DNA from: Helicobacter ganmani
Lineage (GTDB): Bacteria > Campylobacterota > Campylobacteria > Campylobacterales > Helicobacteraceae
Length of the DNA stretch: 64,000 nucleotides
Reading direction: 5' to 3'
NCBI RefSeq assembly: GCF_003364315.1
Contig: NZ_NXLS01000004.1
Coordinates: forward strand, 110,490-174,489
In this document: piece by piece, positions 8,608 through 18,356 of the stretch
How positions within the stretch are numbered: position 1 is the stretch's first letter
Layout of the letters: each line of letters begins with the position of its first letter
Made by a program: the position numbers and the translations under genes
Notes under the pieces: model-generated
The model's input: the letters and a program-made list of their open reading frames with translations, nothing else
Databases searched by the model: none
Told to the model about the DNA's origin: nothing

Positions 8608-9355
8608 TTTTACCTCCTCTATTAGAGTGCCACAAACCCATAAGCTCTACTTCGCAGAAATGTTTATCCCCTATGCTAGAGGAAACATTCGCATCACTTG
8701 GTAAGTTATGCGTTGTAACTTCTTTATTCACATATAAAACTTTTTTTGCATATCCTAACAAAACGGACACATCATGACTAATCATTAGGATAGTCTTTTC
8801 TTGATTGATTTGTCGCAACAAATCATAAATTTCTTTTTGATTCTTTTGGTCAATACTTGCCGTAGGCTCATCTAAGACCAAAAGATTGGGGTTACCGCAT
8901 AATGCACGCGCAATCAGCACTCTTTGTCTCTGTCCTCCAGAGAGCTCACCGACTTTTTTATGCGCAAAGGATTCCAAATGGAATTGCTCTAACCTCTCCA
9001 TTGCAATTTTCTTTGCATTTTTGGGTAAAAATCCACCAAAAAAATTAGGTTTTAAAAACCCCATCATTACAACCTCAAGTGCTGTAATGGGAAAATGACG
9101 ATTTAAAAAAGTATTTTGTGGCACATAGCCAATGCACAAATCTTTATTCTTTATAATTTCTCCACTTGTTGGCTTTAGCAATCCAACCAAAAGACGCGCT
9201 AATGTGCTTTTACCACCACCATTTGGTCCAATGATTGCCCAAAAATCACCTTCACAAATCGTCCAATCCACATTATACAAAATTCGCTCTTTGGTAAAAT
9301 AAAATTTAACATTTTTGCATTCAATAATTTTTTTATCGTTCTTATTTTGTGCCAT
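8600..9355 (-). CDS. Metal ABC transporter ATP-binding protein (ZnuC-like)
   Basis: An ABC ATPase with Walker A GPNGGGKST, a Q-loop at GYVPQNTF, signature LSGGQRQRV, Walker B LLVLDEPTAS and the H-loop MISHDVSV. The motif set and length (251 residues from the ATG at 9355) fit the zinc/manganese/iron family, partner of the permease at 6441-7280. I prefer ATG 9355 to the upstream in-frame GTG because it is the first ATG and lies at the end of the preceding gene. A short Cys/His-containing tail (CEVELMGLWH) could bind metal; this is inference. Confidence 0.85.
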   Translation of the reverse strand: MAQNKNDKKIIECKNVKFYFTKERILYNVDWTICEGDFWAIIGPNGGGKSTLARLLVGLLKPTSGEIIKNKDLCIGYVPQNTFLNRHFPITALEVVMMGFLKPNFFGGFLPKNAKKIAMERLEQFHLESFAHKKVGELSGGQRQRVLIARALCGNPNLLVLDEPTASIDQKNQKEIYDLLRQINQEKTILMISHDVSVLLGYAKKVLYVNKEVTTHNLPSDANVSSSIGDKHFCEVELMGLWHSNRGGKNE

Positions 9356-10727
9356 CAAATTCACTTTCTAAAAACAAATTTCGCATACCATAAATGCGGT
9401 CAATGAGCAATTTATCCTGATGAATGCCCTGTATATGCTTGCCAATTTCAATTGAAGTAATCACAACTTTACCAAGAATTTTTCTTCCCTCTTGTGTTTC
9501 ATTTTGTAGCGTTCTTAAACCCCAAATGTCATGCAAAATATAAATTTGTCCATCTAACTCTCCAATGTAAAGCATAATATGTCCTTTCATACCAAGCAAT
9601 GTTGCGAAAGGTACAGCTTGTTGTTGGATAAAATTTTTCTTTTGCTCTACATTCAAATGGCTCAAATCAAAATACAATGTGGAATCCTGACTTTCTTGAA
9701 TACTTTTTTGCCTCATTTGCGCTTGCGAATTTCTCAAAAGATAAAATCCAAAATTTCCCAAAATATCACGCAAAAACATAGAGCAATCCCGATTTCCAAA
9801 CATTCCACCCCAACCATATTTTTCACCCACAATTCCTTGTGCCAAGCTAGCAACTGCTTGAGCAGAAAAATTCATCGGAAATTTATCAAAAGCATTTTGA
9901 TTTAATGCTACTTTAAGCGTGTAGGCATATCCACGAGAATTGCGTAAAAATATCTGGCTTTCATATTGTGTTGTTGTGCTACCAAGCAACGGCAAAAGCA
10001 TTCCAATACGCGCAGATTCCAAATATTCTTGATGAGAATTTTTAATGGGCGTTAAGTCCTTCCTAACAACTAAAAAATCTTGCATTTGCCTTAAACTTTG
10101 CACCTGATTATCATTTAAGATTCCAACATCTAATGCCAAAATCCACCCACTTACAAAACCACTTTCAACGAATGCCCATTTGCCCGAACGCGAATAATGT
10201 GTAATCAACACGGGAGTGCCTACATAAATCGCAGAATTTTGCCAATTATCAAAGGGGAATCCTTTTCCTGCTTGATTTGGGTTGGAAAATTGAGGTTTGC
10301 TTGTTGGCAAAACGCGCAAATTAGAATTGCGTGTAATAATTGCTGGTTTTTTCGCGCTTGGATAGGCTTCCAAATTTGCTTCAAATTCTAACTCTTCAAT
10401 TTCTTCTTTCTGATATGGAAGTAAATTTTCTCCAAACCCCAAATCTTGATAAGCTTCTCTTAAACCCCATTGAAGCTCCTTAACATTATGTTTAGGTTTT
10501 TTGTCAAAAGGAGAGAAAAAATAAGTCAAATATTCTTTCTTTAAAGCAAGTTTTTTGGTGTTATCCAAACTATGCGATTCTTTTACAAACAGGCTTAAAT
10601 CTTGCGGGGGCAAGGGGACTACAATATCTTGAGGATTCTTTATTGCTTTTGTCGCACAACCACTTAAAATTGCAGCAACAAAGAGTGCCAACATCAAAGA
10701 AATAATGCGCACATTTTTGATTTTCAT
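9342..10727 (-). CDS. SH3 and NlpC/P60 domain lipoprotein (cell-wall hydrolase)
   Basis: The start is ATG 10727, preceded by AAGGA, rather than the in-frame codon 36 bases upstream. This leaves a clean lipoprotein signal (MKIKNVRIISLMLALF, lipobox LSGC), so the mature protein is probably anchored in a membrane facing the periplasm. SH3-like segments cover roughly residues 130-250. The C-terminal NlpC/P60 domain has the catalytic Cys in GNRDCSMF and the His in KGHIMLYIG. Such proteins cleave peptidoglycan stem peptides. As I recall, H. pylori has the same lipoprotein next to mqo. Confidence 0.85.
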   Translation of the reverse strand: MKIKNVRIISLMLALFVAAILSGCATKAIKNPQDIVVPLPPQDLSLFVKESHSLDNTKKLALKKEYLTYFFSPFDKKPKHNVKELQWGLREAYQDLGFGENLLPYQKEEIEELEFEANLEAYPSAKKPAIITRNSNLRVLPTSKPQFSNPNQAGKGFPFDNWQNSAIYVGTPVLITHYSRSGKWAFVESGFVSGWILALDVGILNDNQVQSLRQMQDFLVVRKDLTPIKNSHQEYLESARIGMLLPLLGSTTTQYESQIFLRNSRGYAYTLKVALNQNAFDKFPMNFSAQAVASLAQGIVGEKYGWGGMFGNRDCSMFLRDILGNFGFYLLRNSQAQMRQKSIQESQDSTLYFDLSHLNVEQKKNFIQQQAVPFATLLGMKGHIMLYIGELDGQIYILHDIWGLRTLQNETQEGRKILGKVVITSIEIGKHIQGIHQDKLLIDRIYGMRNLFLESEFDGTK

Positions 10728-10731
10728 TGAT

Positions 10732-11073
10732 TTATCCTTGCATCTTTTGATAAGTCTCTTCATTAAAGCCTACAATAACTCCATTAGAATGCACTATTAC
10801 TGGTCGCTTAATCAACATCGGCTCTTTTATTAGCCATTCTTTTATTTTTGCAGGTGTTAATTGCAATTCTTTTAGCCCCAATTTCTTATAAGTTGTGCCT
10901 TTTTTATTGAAAAGCACTTCCAAAGAAACAAATTTCAGCCAATGTTCCAAATCTTGAGGGGTAGGTGGCGTTGTTTTAAAGTCTATCAATGTATAAGGGA
11001 TTCCTTTAGACTCCAAAAAATTTAATGCTTTTTTCACGCTTCCACAATTTTTAATTCCATAAATTTTTACCAT
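10732..11073 (-). CDS. ArsC/Spx/YffB-family thioredoxin-fold protein
   Basis: A 113-residue ArsC-family protein with an N-terminal active-site Cys in the motif GIKNCGSVKKAL, like YffB rather than the CxxC of Spx, a central helical region, and a C-terminal motif LIKRPVIV (cis-Pro loop). Members act as glutathione- or thiol-dependent reductases, or bind RNA polymerase as Spx does; which applies here is not visible. It ends four bases before the NlpC/P60 gene and follows azlD by ten bases. Confidence 0.85.
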   Translation of the reverse strand: MVKIYGIKNCGSVKKALNFLESKGIPYTLIDFKTTPPTPQDLEHWLKFVSLEVLFNKKGTTYKKLGLKELQLTPAKIKEWLIKEPMLIKRPVIVHSNGVIVGFNEETYQKMQG

Positions 11074-11083
11074 TTAATCCCTT

Positions 11084-11425
11084 TTAAAATATTTTTAATG
11101 CAAAAATATAAAAAATAATTCCTGCGAATATGCTTAATACAGAGTTTTTAGTAAGCATAAAACATAGGGTTGCGCAAGCGACTCCACCCATTTCATAAAG
11201 CCCATAAGTTTCACTCCAAGTCGTATCCTTTAAACTAAAGAAAACCAAAAGCGTCATAATCAATAAAGGCATTGTTTCTTGCAAGTAGCGCAAAAGCGGT
11301 TGATTCGTCGCATTTTTAAAAGCAAAAAAGGGCAAAAACCGCGTCAAAGCCGTACCAAACGATGCAGCAAAAATTGCCCAAAAAATATAAGCCGAAGTTA
11401 AATTTTCGCTTATTTGTGTTTCCAT
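11084..11425 (-). CDS. azlD: AzlD family branched-chain amino acid exporter subunit
   Basis: A 113-residue membrane protein with about four hydrophobic helices and the family-like N-terminal segment FGTALTRFLPFFAF. AzlD pairs with AzlC to export branched-chain amino acids. It lies ten bases after azlC, the standard arrangement. Confidence 0.85.
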   Translation of the reverse strand: METQISENLTSAYIFWAIFAASFGTALTRFLPFFAFKNATNQPLLRYLQETMPLLIMTLLVFFSLKDTTWSETYGLYEMGGVACATLCFMLTKNSVLSIFAGIIFYIFALKIF

Positions 11426-11434
11426 TTCTGCCTT

Positions 11435-12142
11435 TTAATTCTCTGCTGATACATTGTGTGGCTTCAGATTGTTCGCAATCCATTTTCTAAAAATCAATAG
11501 AATCACGATTCCACATACCATACTTAAAATCAAGAATTGCTCTTTGGGAAAAATCATAAGTCCCACAACTCCAAGCGCCAAAGCAATATAAAAAGGATTC
11601 CTGTTTTTGGAGTTTTTCAACAACGCAAGTGTTAGCACGCTAAAAAGGGCTGTAAGCGCAAACTCAACTCCCTGTGGCTGAAATCCTAATTGCTCTCCCA
11701 AAAAGATTCCAATTCCACAACCCAAAACCCAATAAATATGGTCAAAAAAAGTAATAAAAAGATAATTTATCTCCATTTCCTTTTGTGTAAGATTCAAAGT
11801 TTCTTTGTTTGTTTTTAACACTGCAAAGGTTTCATCTGTCAAACCAAATAAAATATAATATTTGCCAATCCCAAAGTTCTTAATTTCATCTGTAATTGCA
11901 AGGGAATAAAACATATGGCGAATATTTAACAAAAAAGAAGCTAAAGCAATTTCCAAAAATCCTGCATGAATGGAAAGCAAAGAGATAAGCAAAAACTGCC
12001 CTGCCCCTGTAAAAATCAGAATTGCACTCAAGACTCCAAAATACCAAGCCAAATGCAACTTAGAAAACAGAATCCCAAATGCAATTCCAAGTGGCAAATA
12101 GCCCATAAAAACCGGTAAAGTTTGCACAAAACTTCTAAACAA
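11435..12142 (-). CDS. azlC: AzlC family branched-chain amino acid exporter subunit
   Basis: The 235-residue protein has the AzlC signature near its N-terminus (LPVFMGYLPLGIAFGILF), the GAGQFLLISLL segment and the LLNIRHMFYSLA motif, with about six to seven membrane helices. With AzlD it forms a leucine/isoleucine/valine (or analogue) exporter in the inner membrane. Confidence 0.9.
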   Translation of the reverse strand: MFRSFVQTLPVFMGYLPLGIAFGILFSKLHLAWYFGVLSAILIFTGAGQFLLISLLSIHAGFLEIALASFLLNIRHMFYSLAITDEIKNFGIGKYYILFGLTDETFAVLKTNKETLNLTQKEMEINYLFITFFDHIYWVLGCGIGIFLGEQLGFQPQGVEFALTALFSVLTLALLKNSKNRNPFYIALALGVVGLMIFPKEQFLILSMVCGIVILLIFRKWIANNLKPHNVSAEN

Positions 12143-12173
12143 TATCGCAACCCAAAAAAGAAAAAATCATCTA

Positions 12174-12968
12174 TTAGCCTGCAATCTCAAACTGCGGAGT
12201 GTAAGAATTGCTCACTGCATTTGCAACATAGCTTTTCACTATATATTCAAGAAGTTTTTTTTGTTGTTCCTCGTTGGTAGTATTTTGCGATTCTGCATTT
12301 GCACTACTCATATTAGCTGCATCATTTATGGTTACAAAATCCTGTTTGGAATCCTGCTTTGCCCTATTCTCTATCGCGACAGAATCTTTTGTAGAATCTG
12401 TTTCTTGGGATTCTTCGCTCTCTTCCGTCTGTTCTTTAAGCTCTTGTGCTCGTTCTTGTGCTTGCTCACTCCTTGCTTGGGCTTCCATTTGTGCGGCATT
12501 TGCAGCAACCTTGTAATCCTGCGGACTAGGGTCTGCTGGAGCCATTGCAGCAGAGGCAATCTGACGCGCATTTTGGATAGTCTCCTCTGGTGTTCTACCC
12601 TCTTTCATAGTGATTGGAACTTCACCTGATGTTGCATACATTTTACCATCAGGTCCGCGTGTATAGCCAAAACTCGCTCCACCGCTTACGACACCTGCAC
12701 CCGCACCAACATGTGCAGCTTCGTGCGCTCGCACACTTGCGTCAATAGCTGCTAACTCACGCACATATTGTTGCTCACTTGCATCTAATTTCTCACCATT
12801 GGGAGCTTCCGGCGCACTTATATCTGTGTTTTGCGATTCCTCTGTCGTGTCGCTAGATTGCGCCTCTTGCGCTTCTGTTAGCTTACTAAAATCATTTTCT
12901 AAATCTTGTGCTTTAAAATTATTGGAGTAATTTTGCAAATTAAAGTAGATATTCGTTCCTATCTGCAT
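12174..12968 (-). CDS. Putative SprA-related metalloprotease
   Basis: The central domain (about residues 60-165) has the SprA-related family pattern: ELAAIDASVRAHEAAH containing an HExxH-type zinc motif (HEAAH), then GGASFGYTRGPDGKMYATSG and a helix ending IASAAMAPADPSPQDYKVA. The N-terminal 55 residues and the C-terminal 100 are low-complexity and rich in Ser, Glu, Gln and Ala. There is no signal peptide. AAGGAG precedes the ATG. I know the family mainly from Campylobacterota, where its substrate is not established. Confidence 0.8.
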   Translation of the reverse strand: MQIGTNIYFNLQNYSNNFKAQDLENDFSKLTEAQEAQSSDTTEESQNTDISAPEAPNGEKLDASEQQYVRELAAIDASVRAHEAAHVGAGAGVVSGGASFGYTRGPDGKMYATSGEVPITMKEGRTPEETIQNARQIASAAMAPADPSPQDYKVAANAAQMEAQARSEQAQERAQELKEQTEESEESQETDSTKDSVAIENRAKQDSKQDFVTINDAANMSSANAESQNTTNEEQQKKLLEYIVKSYVANAVSNSYTPQFEIAG

Positions 12969-13052
12969 TCTTGTATCTCCTTAATCTATTTATTAAAAAT
13001 TATAGCTAAAATTAGAATAAGAATTTATAAATTTAATGATTCTTTACGACAA

Positions 13053-13080
13053 GGTTTAAGATTTCTTTCAAATCTAAACC
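13053..13080 (-). terminator. Hairpin at the end of the chemoreceptor gene
   Basis: On the minus strand GGTTTAGATTT is followed after a five-base loop by AAATCTTAAACC: an 11-bp stem with one bulged base that overlaps the stop of the chemoreceptor gene. No strong U-run follows, so termination would be weak or assisted. Confidence 0.45.
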
Positions 13081-14663
13081 TTAAAAGAATCCAATTGGTT
13101 ATTTAATGCACTAGCTTTTTGGGAAATTTCTTTAGAGATTCCATCAATCAAATGCACTGCTTTGCTATTTTCATCTGTCAATCTTTGCACTTCTCCCACT
13201 TGTTTTAGAATATCATTCACCGCAGTAAAAAGTTCATTCGTTTTTTGCAAAGATTGAGAAGAAGCTTCTACTGCGTCTTCTAGGGATTTAACACTTGTTT
13301 CTAAATCTTCTGTGCTTTCTATGGAAGCATCTGCTATGCTTACGGTGTTTTGAACATTCGCGCCCATTGCATTATTGGCATCAGAGACAGATTGAATAAT
13401 CGTATTTACCACGGCATTGATTTCATTCAAGCTTTTTTGAGTGCGTTCCGCAAGCTTGCGCACCTCATCAGCTACGACAGCAAATCCCCTTCCTGCTTCT
13501 CCCGCACGTGCAGCTTCTATGTTTGCATTCAAGGCGAGCAAGCTTGTTTGGTCGGCAATATCGGCAATAATAGTCAAAACGCCTTTAATTTTATCTGTTT
13601 CTTGTGCGGTTTGCGCGAGACGTTCCGCAATACTTTGCTCTGTACTGACATTTCCTTGCACTTCATTGATGACTTTTAGCAAAAGCGCTTTTGTTCTTGA
13701 AAGCTGCTTCGCAGAATCCTGAATATCGTGCGCACTTTTCTGCACCAAAGACATAGAATCATTTAACATCAGTTCAATATTATTACCAAGCTTTGTGCTA
13801 CGTTCTACGATTTGCACAAGACATTCTATGCGCTCATCAATTTCTTTGGACGCATTAGAAAGTTGCGTGGATTGTAAAATATTTTGATGACTTGCGTCTT
13901 TAGCGTCGGCAACGGTATTATCAATCTTTTGAATAAAATCATTGATATACGTACTTGCCTTTGCAATTTCGTCCTCATTTTTGATTGGCAAACGTTTGGT
14001 TAAATCTCCCTCTCCTTGAGAAAGGTCATAAGCCACATTTGCGAGATTGGAAATAGGGTTAAATACCCAACGATTAAACAAAAAGAGCAACACGAGCAAG
14101 GCGATGACACTCACACTAATCATCCAAAACAGAATCGTAAGTTGAATTTCGCTAGAGCGACTCATTAACTCTTGGCTTGAAATTTGCATTTCAGCTACTC
14201 CTAGCACCTCACCCACTTGCGAAGTCGCATGACACATCAAACAAGATTCCTCTGCGATAAGCGGCTTTGCCATTAAATAGCCTTGGTCATTTTCCGCTTT
14301 ATAGATTCTAATAAATTCTTTTTTGGTTTTAAAAACTTCTAAAATTTCCGGAATCGTCGTGTAAGTTTTCTTTAAACCCATTAAATCAATAATTGCTTGA
14401 GAGGGGAAAAGTTCCATATTTGTAATACCCGGCACTTTTTTAGAACCCTCAATAAAGCTCCCAATAATCTCTGGGTCTCCTGTATTCATCGCAACTTTTA
14501 ACCCCTCAAAAAGCATTGCGTTTAACTGATGAAGCTCATTTGTGGAACTACTTTTGGCAATATTATTAAATCCATTGGATAAATTATAATGCACCATTCC
14601 CAAAAGGGCTAACAAAAACACAACAATCATCACAATGATTTTAGACCGGATTGTCTTTAACAT
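13074..14663 (-). CDS. Methyl-accepting chemotaxis protein with periplasmic heme-type (CxxCH) sensor domain
   Basis: The 529-residue receptor has an N-terminal membrane helix (about 8-28), a periplasmic domain of the Tll0287-like/DUF3365 type, a second helix (about 175-197), a HAMP domain and a cytoplasmic signalling hairpin with the highly conserved tip [20 protein letters not shown]. The sensor domain contains ESCLMCHAT, a cytochrome c heme-attachment motif, so covalent heme in the periplasm and redox, oxygen or NO sensing are likely. I infer an energy- or redox-taxis receptor. The gene has its own -10 element upstream (14723-14728). Confidence 0.9.
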   Translation of the reverse strand: MLKTIRSKIIVMIVVFLLALLGMVHYNLSNGFNNIAKSSSTNELHQLNAMLFEGLKVAMNTGDPEIIGSFIEGSKKVPGITNMELFPSQAIIDLMGLKKTYTTIPEILEVFKTKKEFIRIYKAENDQGYLMAKPLIAEESCLMCHATSQVGEVLGVAEMQISSQELMSRSSEIQLTILFWMISVSVIALLVLLFLFNRWVFNPISNLANVAYDLSQGEGDLTKRLPIKNEDEIAKASTYINDFIQKIDNTVADAKDASHQNILQSTQLSNASKEIDERIECLVQIVERSTKLGNNIELMLNDSMSLVQKSAHDIQDSAKQLSRTKALLLKVINEVQGNVSTEQSIAERLAQTAQETDKIKGVLTIIADIADQTSLLALNANIEAARAGEAGRGFAVVADEVRKLAERTQKSLNEINAVVNTIIQSVSDANNAMGANVQNTVSIADASIESTEDLETSVKSLEDAVEASSQSLQKTNELFTAVNDILKQVGEVQRLTDENSKAVHLIDGISKEISQKASALNNQLDSFKV

Positions 14664-14722
14664 AAATGTCCCTTTCCCAACTCAAAATCCCTAGCAAAAC
14701 TTAATCTTATAAATGTTGTCTT

Positions 14723-14728
14723 ATTATA
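14723..14728 (-). promoter_or_regulatory. Probable -10 box of the chemoreceptor gene
   Basis: The minus strand reads TATAAT here, about 60 bases upstream of the ATG at 14663, in an AT-rich spacer. No convincing -35 box is present, as is usual for sigma-70 promoters in Campylobacterota. Confidence 0.4.
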
Positions 14729-14819
14729 TAGGTGCTGCTATAAAAAACTAATTAAACTTTATTTTATCCAAAATAATTAAGTTATAAGTTTAAATTATGT
14801 TATTTTTAGATTCCAAACC

Positions 14820-16169
14820 TTATGTATTTTGTGTGAGATTTTGCATAGGCAACTCTACCTTAAATTCCGCTCCTTCTTTTTCATTGACAAAGAGGATTCT
14901 GCCCTCCATACGTTCTAAAATCATTTGCACCATTGCCAATCCCATTCCACTACCATTTCTTTTGGTTGTAAAAAATGCCTCAAATATCTTTCTTGTTACT
15001 TCTGCGCTAACGCCTCCGCCGTTATCTTGCACACGAATCACGCAGATTTTTGTTCCTGCAATATTTTCCTCCATTGCACAATCAATACGAATTTTACCCT
15101 CTTTAATCTCTCCATTATTCAAACGCTCTCTTACTGCTTCAATCGCATTATCCAACAAAACAATCATCACTTGTTGCAATTCATTTTTATTTGCATAAAT
15201 TTTTAATGATTTTTTAATCTTGCAAGGCTGCATTTTGATACTGATTTTTTTATCTACAAGCCCATAAAACAGCTCTAGCATTTCCTTGATTGCAAAATAA
15301 ACTTCAAATTCCTCTTTATTTTTACTTGGGCTATAAAATTCTCTAAATGCTTCAATTGTTTTGGACATAAAGTCAATTTGCTGTGCCATCATTTGAATAT
15401 ATTTTTCAAAATTTTCGCTATTTAATTCATCAAACTGATGCATTTCCTTGAGATTCTGACAAAGCAAATACAAAGAATTTAATGGTTGTTTCCATTGGTG
15501 CGCAATATTTCCAAGCATTTTTCCCATTGCTTCTTCTTTATTTTTTTGCATTAATGCAATGCGTTTATTGTGCAATTCGTTTTCTAATTTCGCAATATCT
15601 GAAATATCCACAAATGCAAAATACAGAGTGATTTTTTGTGCAAAATTCATAAAATAAATAGATACAACCACAGGCGTAATAGAATCCTCCACACACAAAT
15701 CCAAGCGGAAATTCTGACGCAATCTACTTGTTTTAAGTTGCGTAATTTTCTCAAACACAGATTTTTTGTGTGCTTTATCGCTAAATAATTCTAAGATATT
15801 ATGATTTAATATTTTTTTTCCAAACAATTTCAAAGCTGCGCGATTGCGTCTAATAATCTTTAAGTCTTCATCTTGCGTCAAAATAATGGCATTGAGACTA
15901 TTTTCAAACAAATATTCGTGCGTATAATCACTTTTTAGTCTCTGTGCAATTTCATATTCAATCTGATTTGCAAGTTCTTTGCTCAAACTTTCAATTCGTG
16001 TATTTTTGTTTAATAATTCATTCTCAAGTTTTTCCTTGTTTTTTATCTCCCCTAAAAGCCTTCTGTAATTCATAAACAGATAAACAATCACGCCAAAAAA
16101 ACAAATTGCTAACCCGAAAAATAGAATCGCAAGCGAGTAATTCTCATTCCAATTTGTCAGCCACTCCAT
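14820..16169 (-). CDS. Membrane-bound PAS sensor histidine kinase (orphan)
   Basis: One N-terminal membrane helix (about residues 10-32) is followed by a coiled coil, a PAS-like domain (about 75-195), the dimerisation/phosphoacceptor box GNIAHQWKQPLNSLY with the His that is phosphorylated, and a HATPase domain with N-box DNAIEAV, G1 box VQDNGGGV and G2 box GSGMGLAM. I chose ATG 16169 (MEWLTNW) because AAGG lies seven bases upstream; in-frame starts at 16184 and GTG 16193 are less likely. No response regulator gene is adjacent. The AHQWKQPLN form of the H-box is common in Campylobacterota kinases. Confidence 0.87.
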   Translation of the reverse strand: MEWLTNWNENYSLAILFFGLAICFFGVIVYLFMNYRRLLGEIKNKEKLENELLNKNTRIESLSKELANQIEYEIAQRLKSDYTHEYLFENSLNAIILTQDEDLKIIRRNRAALKLFGKKILNHNILELFSDKAHKKSVFEKITQLKTSRLRQNFRLDLCVEDSITPVVVSIYFMNFAQKITLYFAFVDISDIAKLENELHNKRIALMQKNKEEAMGKMLGNIAHQWKQPLNSLYLLCQNLKEMHQFDELNSENFEKYIQMMAQQIDFMSKTIEAFREFYSPSKNKEEFEVYFAIKEMLELFYGLVDKKISIKMQPCKIKKSLKIYANKNELQQVMIVLLDNAIEAVRERLNNGEIKEGKIRIDCAMEENIAGTKICVIRVQDNGGGVSAEVTRKIFEAFFTTKRNGSGMGLAMVQMILERMEGRILFVNEKEGAEFKVELPMQNLTQNT

Positions 16170-16290
16170 CTCATTGCCTTTCATTTGATTCACTAATTAT
16201 TATATCCTAAATTCAATATTTATGATTTTAAAGTTTTTTATTGTATTTATTTTGTTACAATATTCAGAATTTTTTAAAATAGAGGAAATA

Positions 16291-18348
16291 ATGACAACTG
16301 CACAAAACACAAGTCCGCTTTTGCTTGAAATTGGAACAGAGGAATTACCTGCGATTCCATTTTTAGCTGAACTTCCAAATATCAAAAGCAAATTTCAAAA
16401 AATCCTAAAAGCCAATCGTCTGCCTTGTGAATTTGACTTTTTTTACACACCGCGTCGCTTAGTGATAATTGCTCAAGATTTTCCACAAATTCAAAATACG
16501 CAAGTGCTAGAGTTTTTTGGTCCTCCTTTAAATATTGCTTATAAAGACAACACGCCCACTCCAGCAGCGTTGGGATTTTTCAAAAAATGTGGAATCACGG
16601 AAAAAGAAGTTATAACGACAACAAAAGAGGGTAAAGAGATTCTCTATTGCCAAAAACAAGCCGAACAAATACCAGCAATTCATCTCTTAGAGGCAATGAT
16701 TCAAGAATTTTTAGAATCTCTAAATTTTGGCAAAACAATGCGTTGGGGTAGCCTGAAAGATTCCTTTATTCGTCCTATATCTTGGATTTTATGTTTGTTC
16801 AACCACCAATTAGTCCCTCTCAAACTTTATGGCATAGAATCCAAAGCACAAACTTTTGTGCATCGCAATATCAGTTTTGAACCCTTAGAAGTTCAAAATA
16901 TTCCAAATTATTTTGATACTTTGTGCAATGGCGGCGTGATTTTAGACCAAACCAAGCGCAAAGAAAAAATACTAGAAGAAATTAGGCAAATTGAAAGTGA
17001 TAGAGGCATTAAGGTAGAAATGGATACAGGACTCTTAGAAGAAATCGTCAGTATCACTGAATATCCTACTGCGCTTTTTGGCGAATTTAGCGAACATTTC
17101 TTGGAACTTCCTGCGCCTTGTATCATCACTTCAATGAAAGTGAATCAACGTTACTTCGCTACTTACAAAGATTCAAAACTCTACCACGGCTTTATCGTTG
17201 TTTCCAACAGCCTAGCGCAGAATCCAAAAGCCATTGTAGAGGGAAATATCAAAGTCTTACGCGCACGTTTAGAAGACGCTCTGTTTTTCTATCACAATGA
17301 CTTGAAGACAGGCTTTCAACCCGAAAGATTGAAAGAAGTTACTTTTGTAGAGGGTTTGGGTTCTATGTGGGAAAAAACAGAGCGCGAACGCAAAATCATT
17401 CAAGTTTTAAGCACATTATTCCAAACACAACTTTCTGCTTTAGAGCCAAATTTCGGACTTCTTTTAGAGATTTTAGACCAAGCCGCAACATTAAGCAAGG
17501 CAGATTTAATGAGCGAAATGGTTTATGAATTTACCGAATTACAGGGTATTATGGGATATTATTACGCAAAAGACTTACGCTATGATGATAGAATCGCCCT
17601 TGCAATTTTAGAACAATATTTACCAAACTCCGAAGAAAGTGCTTTGCCCTCCAATCTCATCAGCGCACTCATTGCACTTGCTTATAAGCTAGATAATCTA
17701 ATGGGGCTTTTTAGTATTGCCAAGATTCCAAGTGGCTCACGCGACCCTTTTGCTTTGCGGCGTGCGGCAAATGGAGTGATTAAAATCGTTTTGCATTTTA
17801 ATTTACCCTTTGATTTAAAAACTATTTTAGAAAAACTTGCTCCACTCTATAAGCCTTTTGATTTAAAATTGCTTGAAAATTTTATTTTAGAGAGACTAGA
17901 TTCTGTGCTAAATTTCAATGCCTCCCTTTTGCGCGCTGTTTTGACAACAGGCGAGCGCGACTTAGTGCAAATTTCTCAAAAACTCCTTGCGCTAGATTCC
18001 GCACTAAAAAATCAAGACAAGAAGCTCTTGTCCCAGACTTTTAAACGGCTTGCAAACATCACAAAAGAAGTTTGTTTGGATTCTCCTTTAAGCATTAAAG
18101 AAGAAAAATTACTCGCTCCAGAAGAAATAGAACTCTATCAAGCCTTTAATTCCTGCAATCTTCAAGGCTGCGATTATGCTACGCGTTTAGATTCCTTGCT
18201 TAAACTCAACCCCATTTTGGATAGATTCTTTGACAAGGTACTAGTAAATACCCCCGATGAGGATTTCAAAAACAACCGCAAACATTTGATTGCAAGGATT
18301 TATAAGGCATTTTTAGAGATTGCAGAGATTAAAGAAATCAGTCTGTAA
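16291..18348 (+). CDS. glyS: Glycyl-tRNA synthetase beta subunit
   Basis: The beta chain of the alpha2-beta2 bacterial glycyl-tRNA synthetase. It starts at ATG 16291, where AGAGGAA provides a ribosome site; the upstream ATG at 16222 would add an unrelated hydrophobic leader. The product is about 685 residues with the family start LLLEIGTEELPAIPF, the GSLKDSFIRPI segment near residue 150, and the SRDPFALRRAANGV motif near residue 485. glyQ is not in the window. The downstream TrpC-like gene starts nine bases later. Confidence 0.95.
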   Translation: MTTAQNTSPLLLEIGTEELPAIPFLAELPNIKSKFQKILKANRLPCEFDFFYTPRRLVIIAQDFPQIQNTQVLEFFGPPLNIAYKDNTPTPAALGFFKKCGITEKEVITTTKEGKEILYCQKQAEQIPAIHLLEAMIQEFLESLNFGKTMRWGSLKDSFIRPISWILCLFNHQLVPLKLYGIESKAQTFVHRNISFEPLEVQNIPNYFDTLCNGGVILDQTKRKEKILEEIRQIESDRGIKVEMDTGLLEEIVSITEYPTALFGEFSEHFLELPAPCIITSMKVNQRYFATYKDSKLYHGFIVVSNSLAQNPKAIVEGNIKVLRARLEDALFFYHNDLKTGFQPERLKEVTFVEGLGSMWEKTERERKIIQVLSTLFQTQLSALEPNFGLLLEILDQAATLSKADLMSEMVYEFTELQGIMGYYYAKDLRYDDRIALAILEQYLPNSEESALPSNLISALIALAYKLDNLMGLFSIAKIPSGSRDPFALRRAANGVIKIVLHFNLPFDLKTILEKLAPLYKPFDLKLLENFILERLDSVLNFNASLLRAVLTTGERDLVQISQKLLALDSALKNQDKKLLSQTFKRLANITKEVCLDSPLSIKEEKLLAPEEIELYQAFNSCNLQGCDYATRLDSLLKLNPILDRFFDKVLVNTPDEDFKNNRKHLIARIYKAFLEIAEIKEISL

Positions 18349-18356
18349 GGTATAGT

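Noticed and set aside
12261..12629. Cys-rich plus-strand frame of 122 codons
   Set aside because: Antisense to the SprA-related gene. The Cys and Ser richness comes from reversing its Ala/Glu/Gln-rich codons.
16222..16290. Hydrophobic N-terminal extension of GlyS
   Set aside because: It lacks a ribosome site and is foreign to the family; ATG 16291 has AGAGGAA directly upstream.
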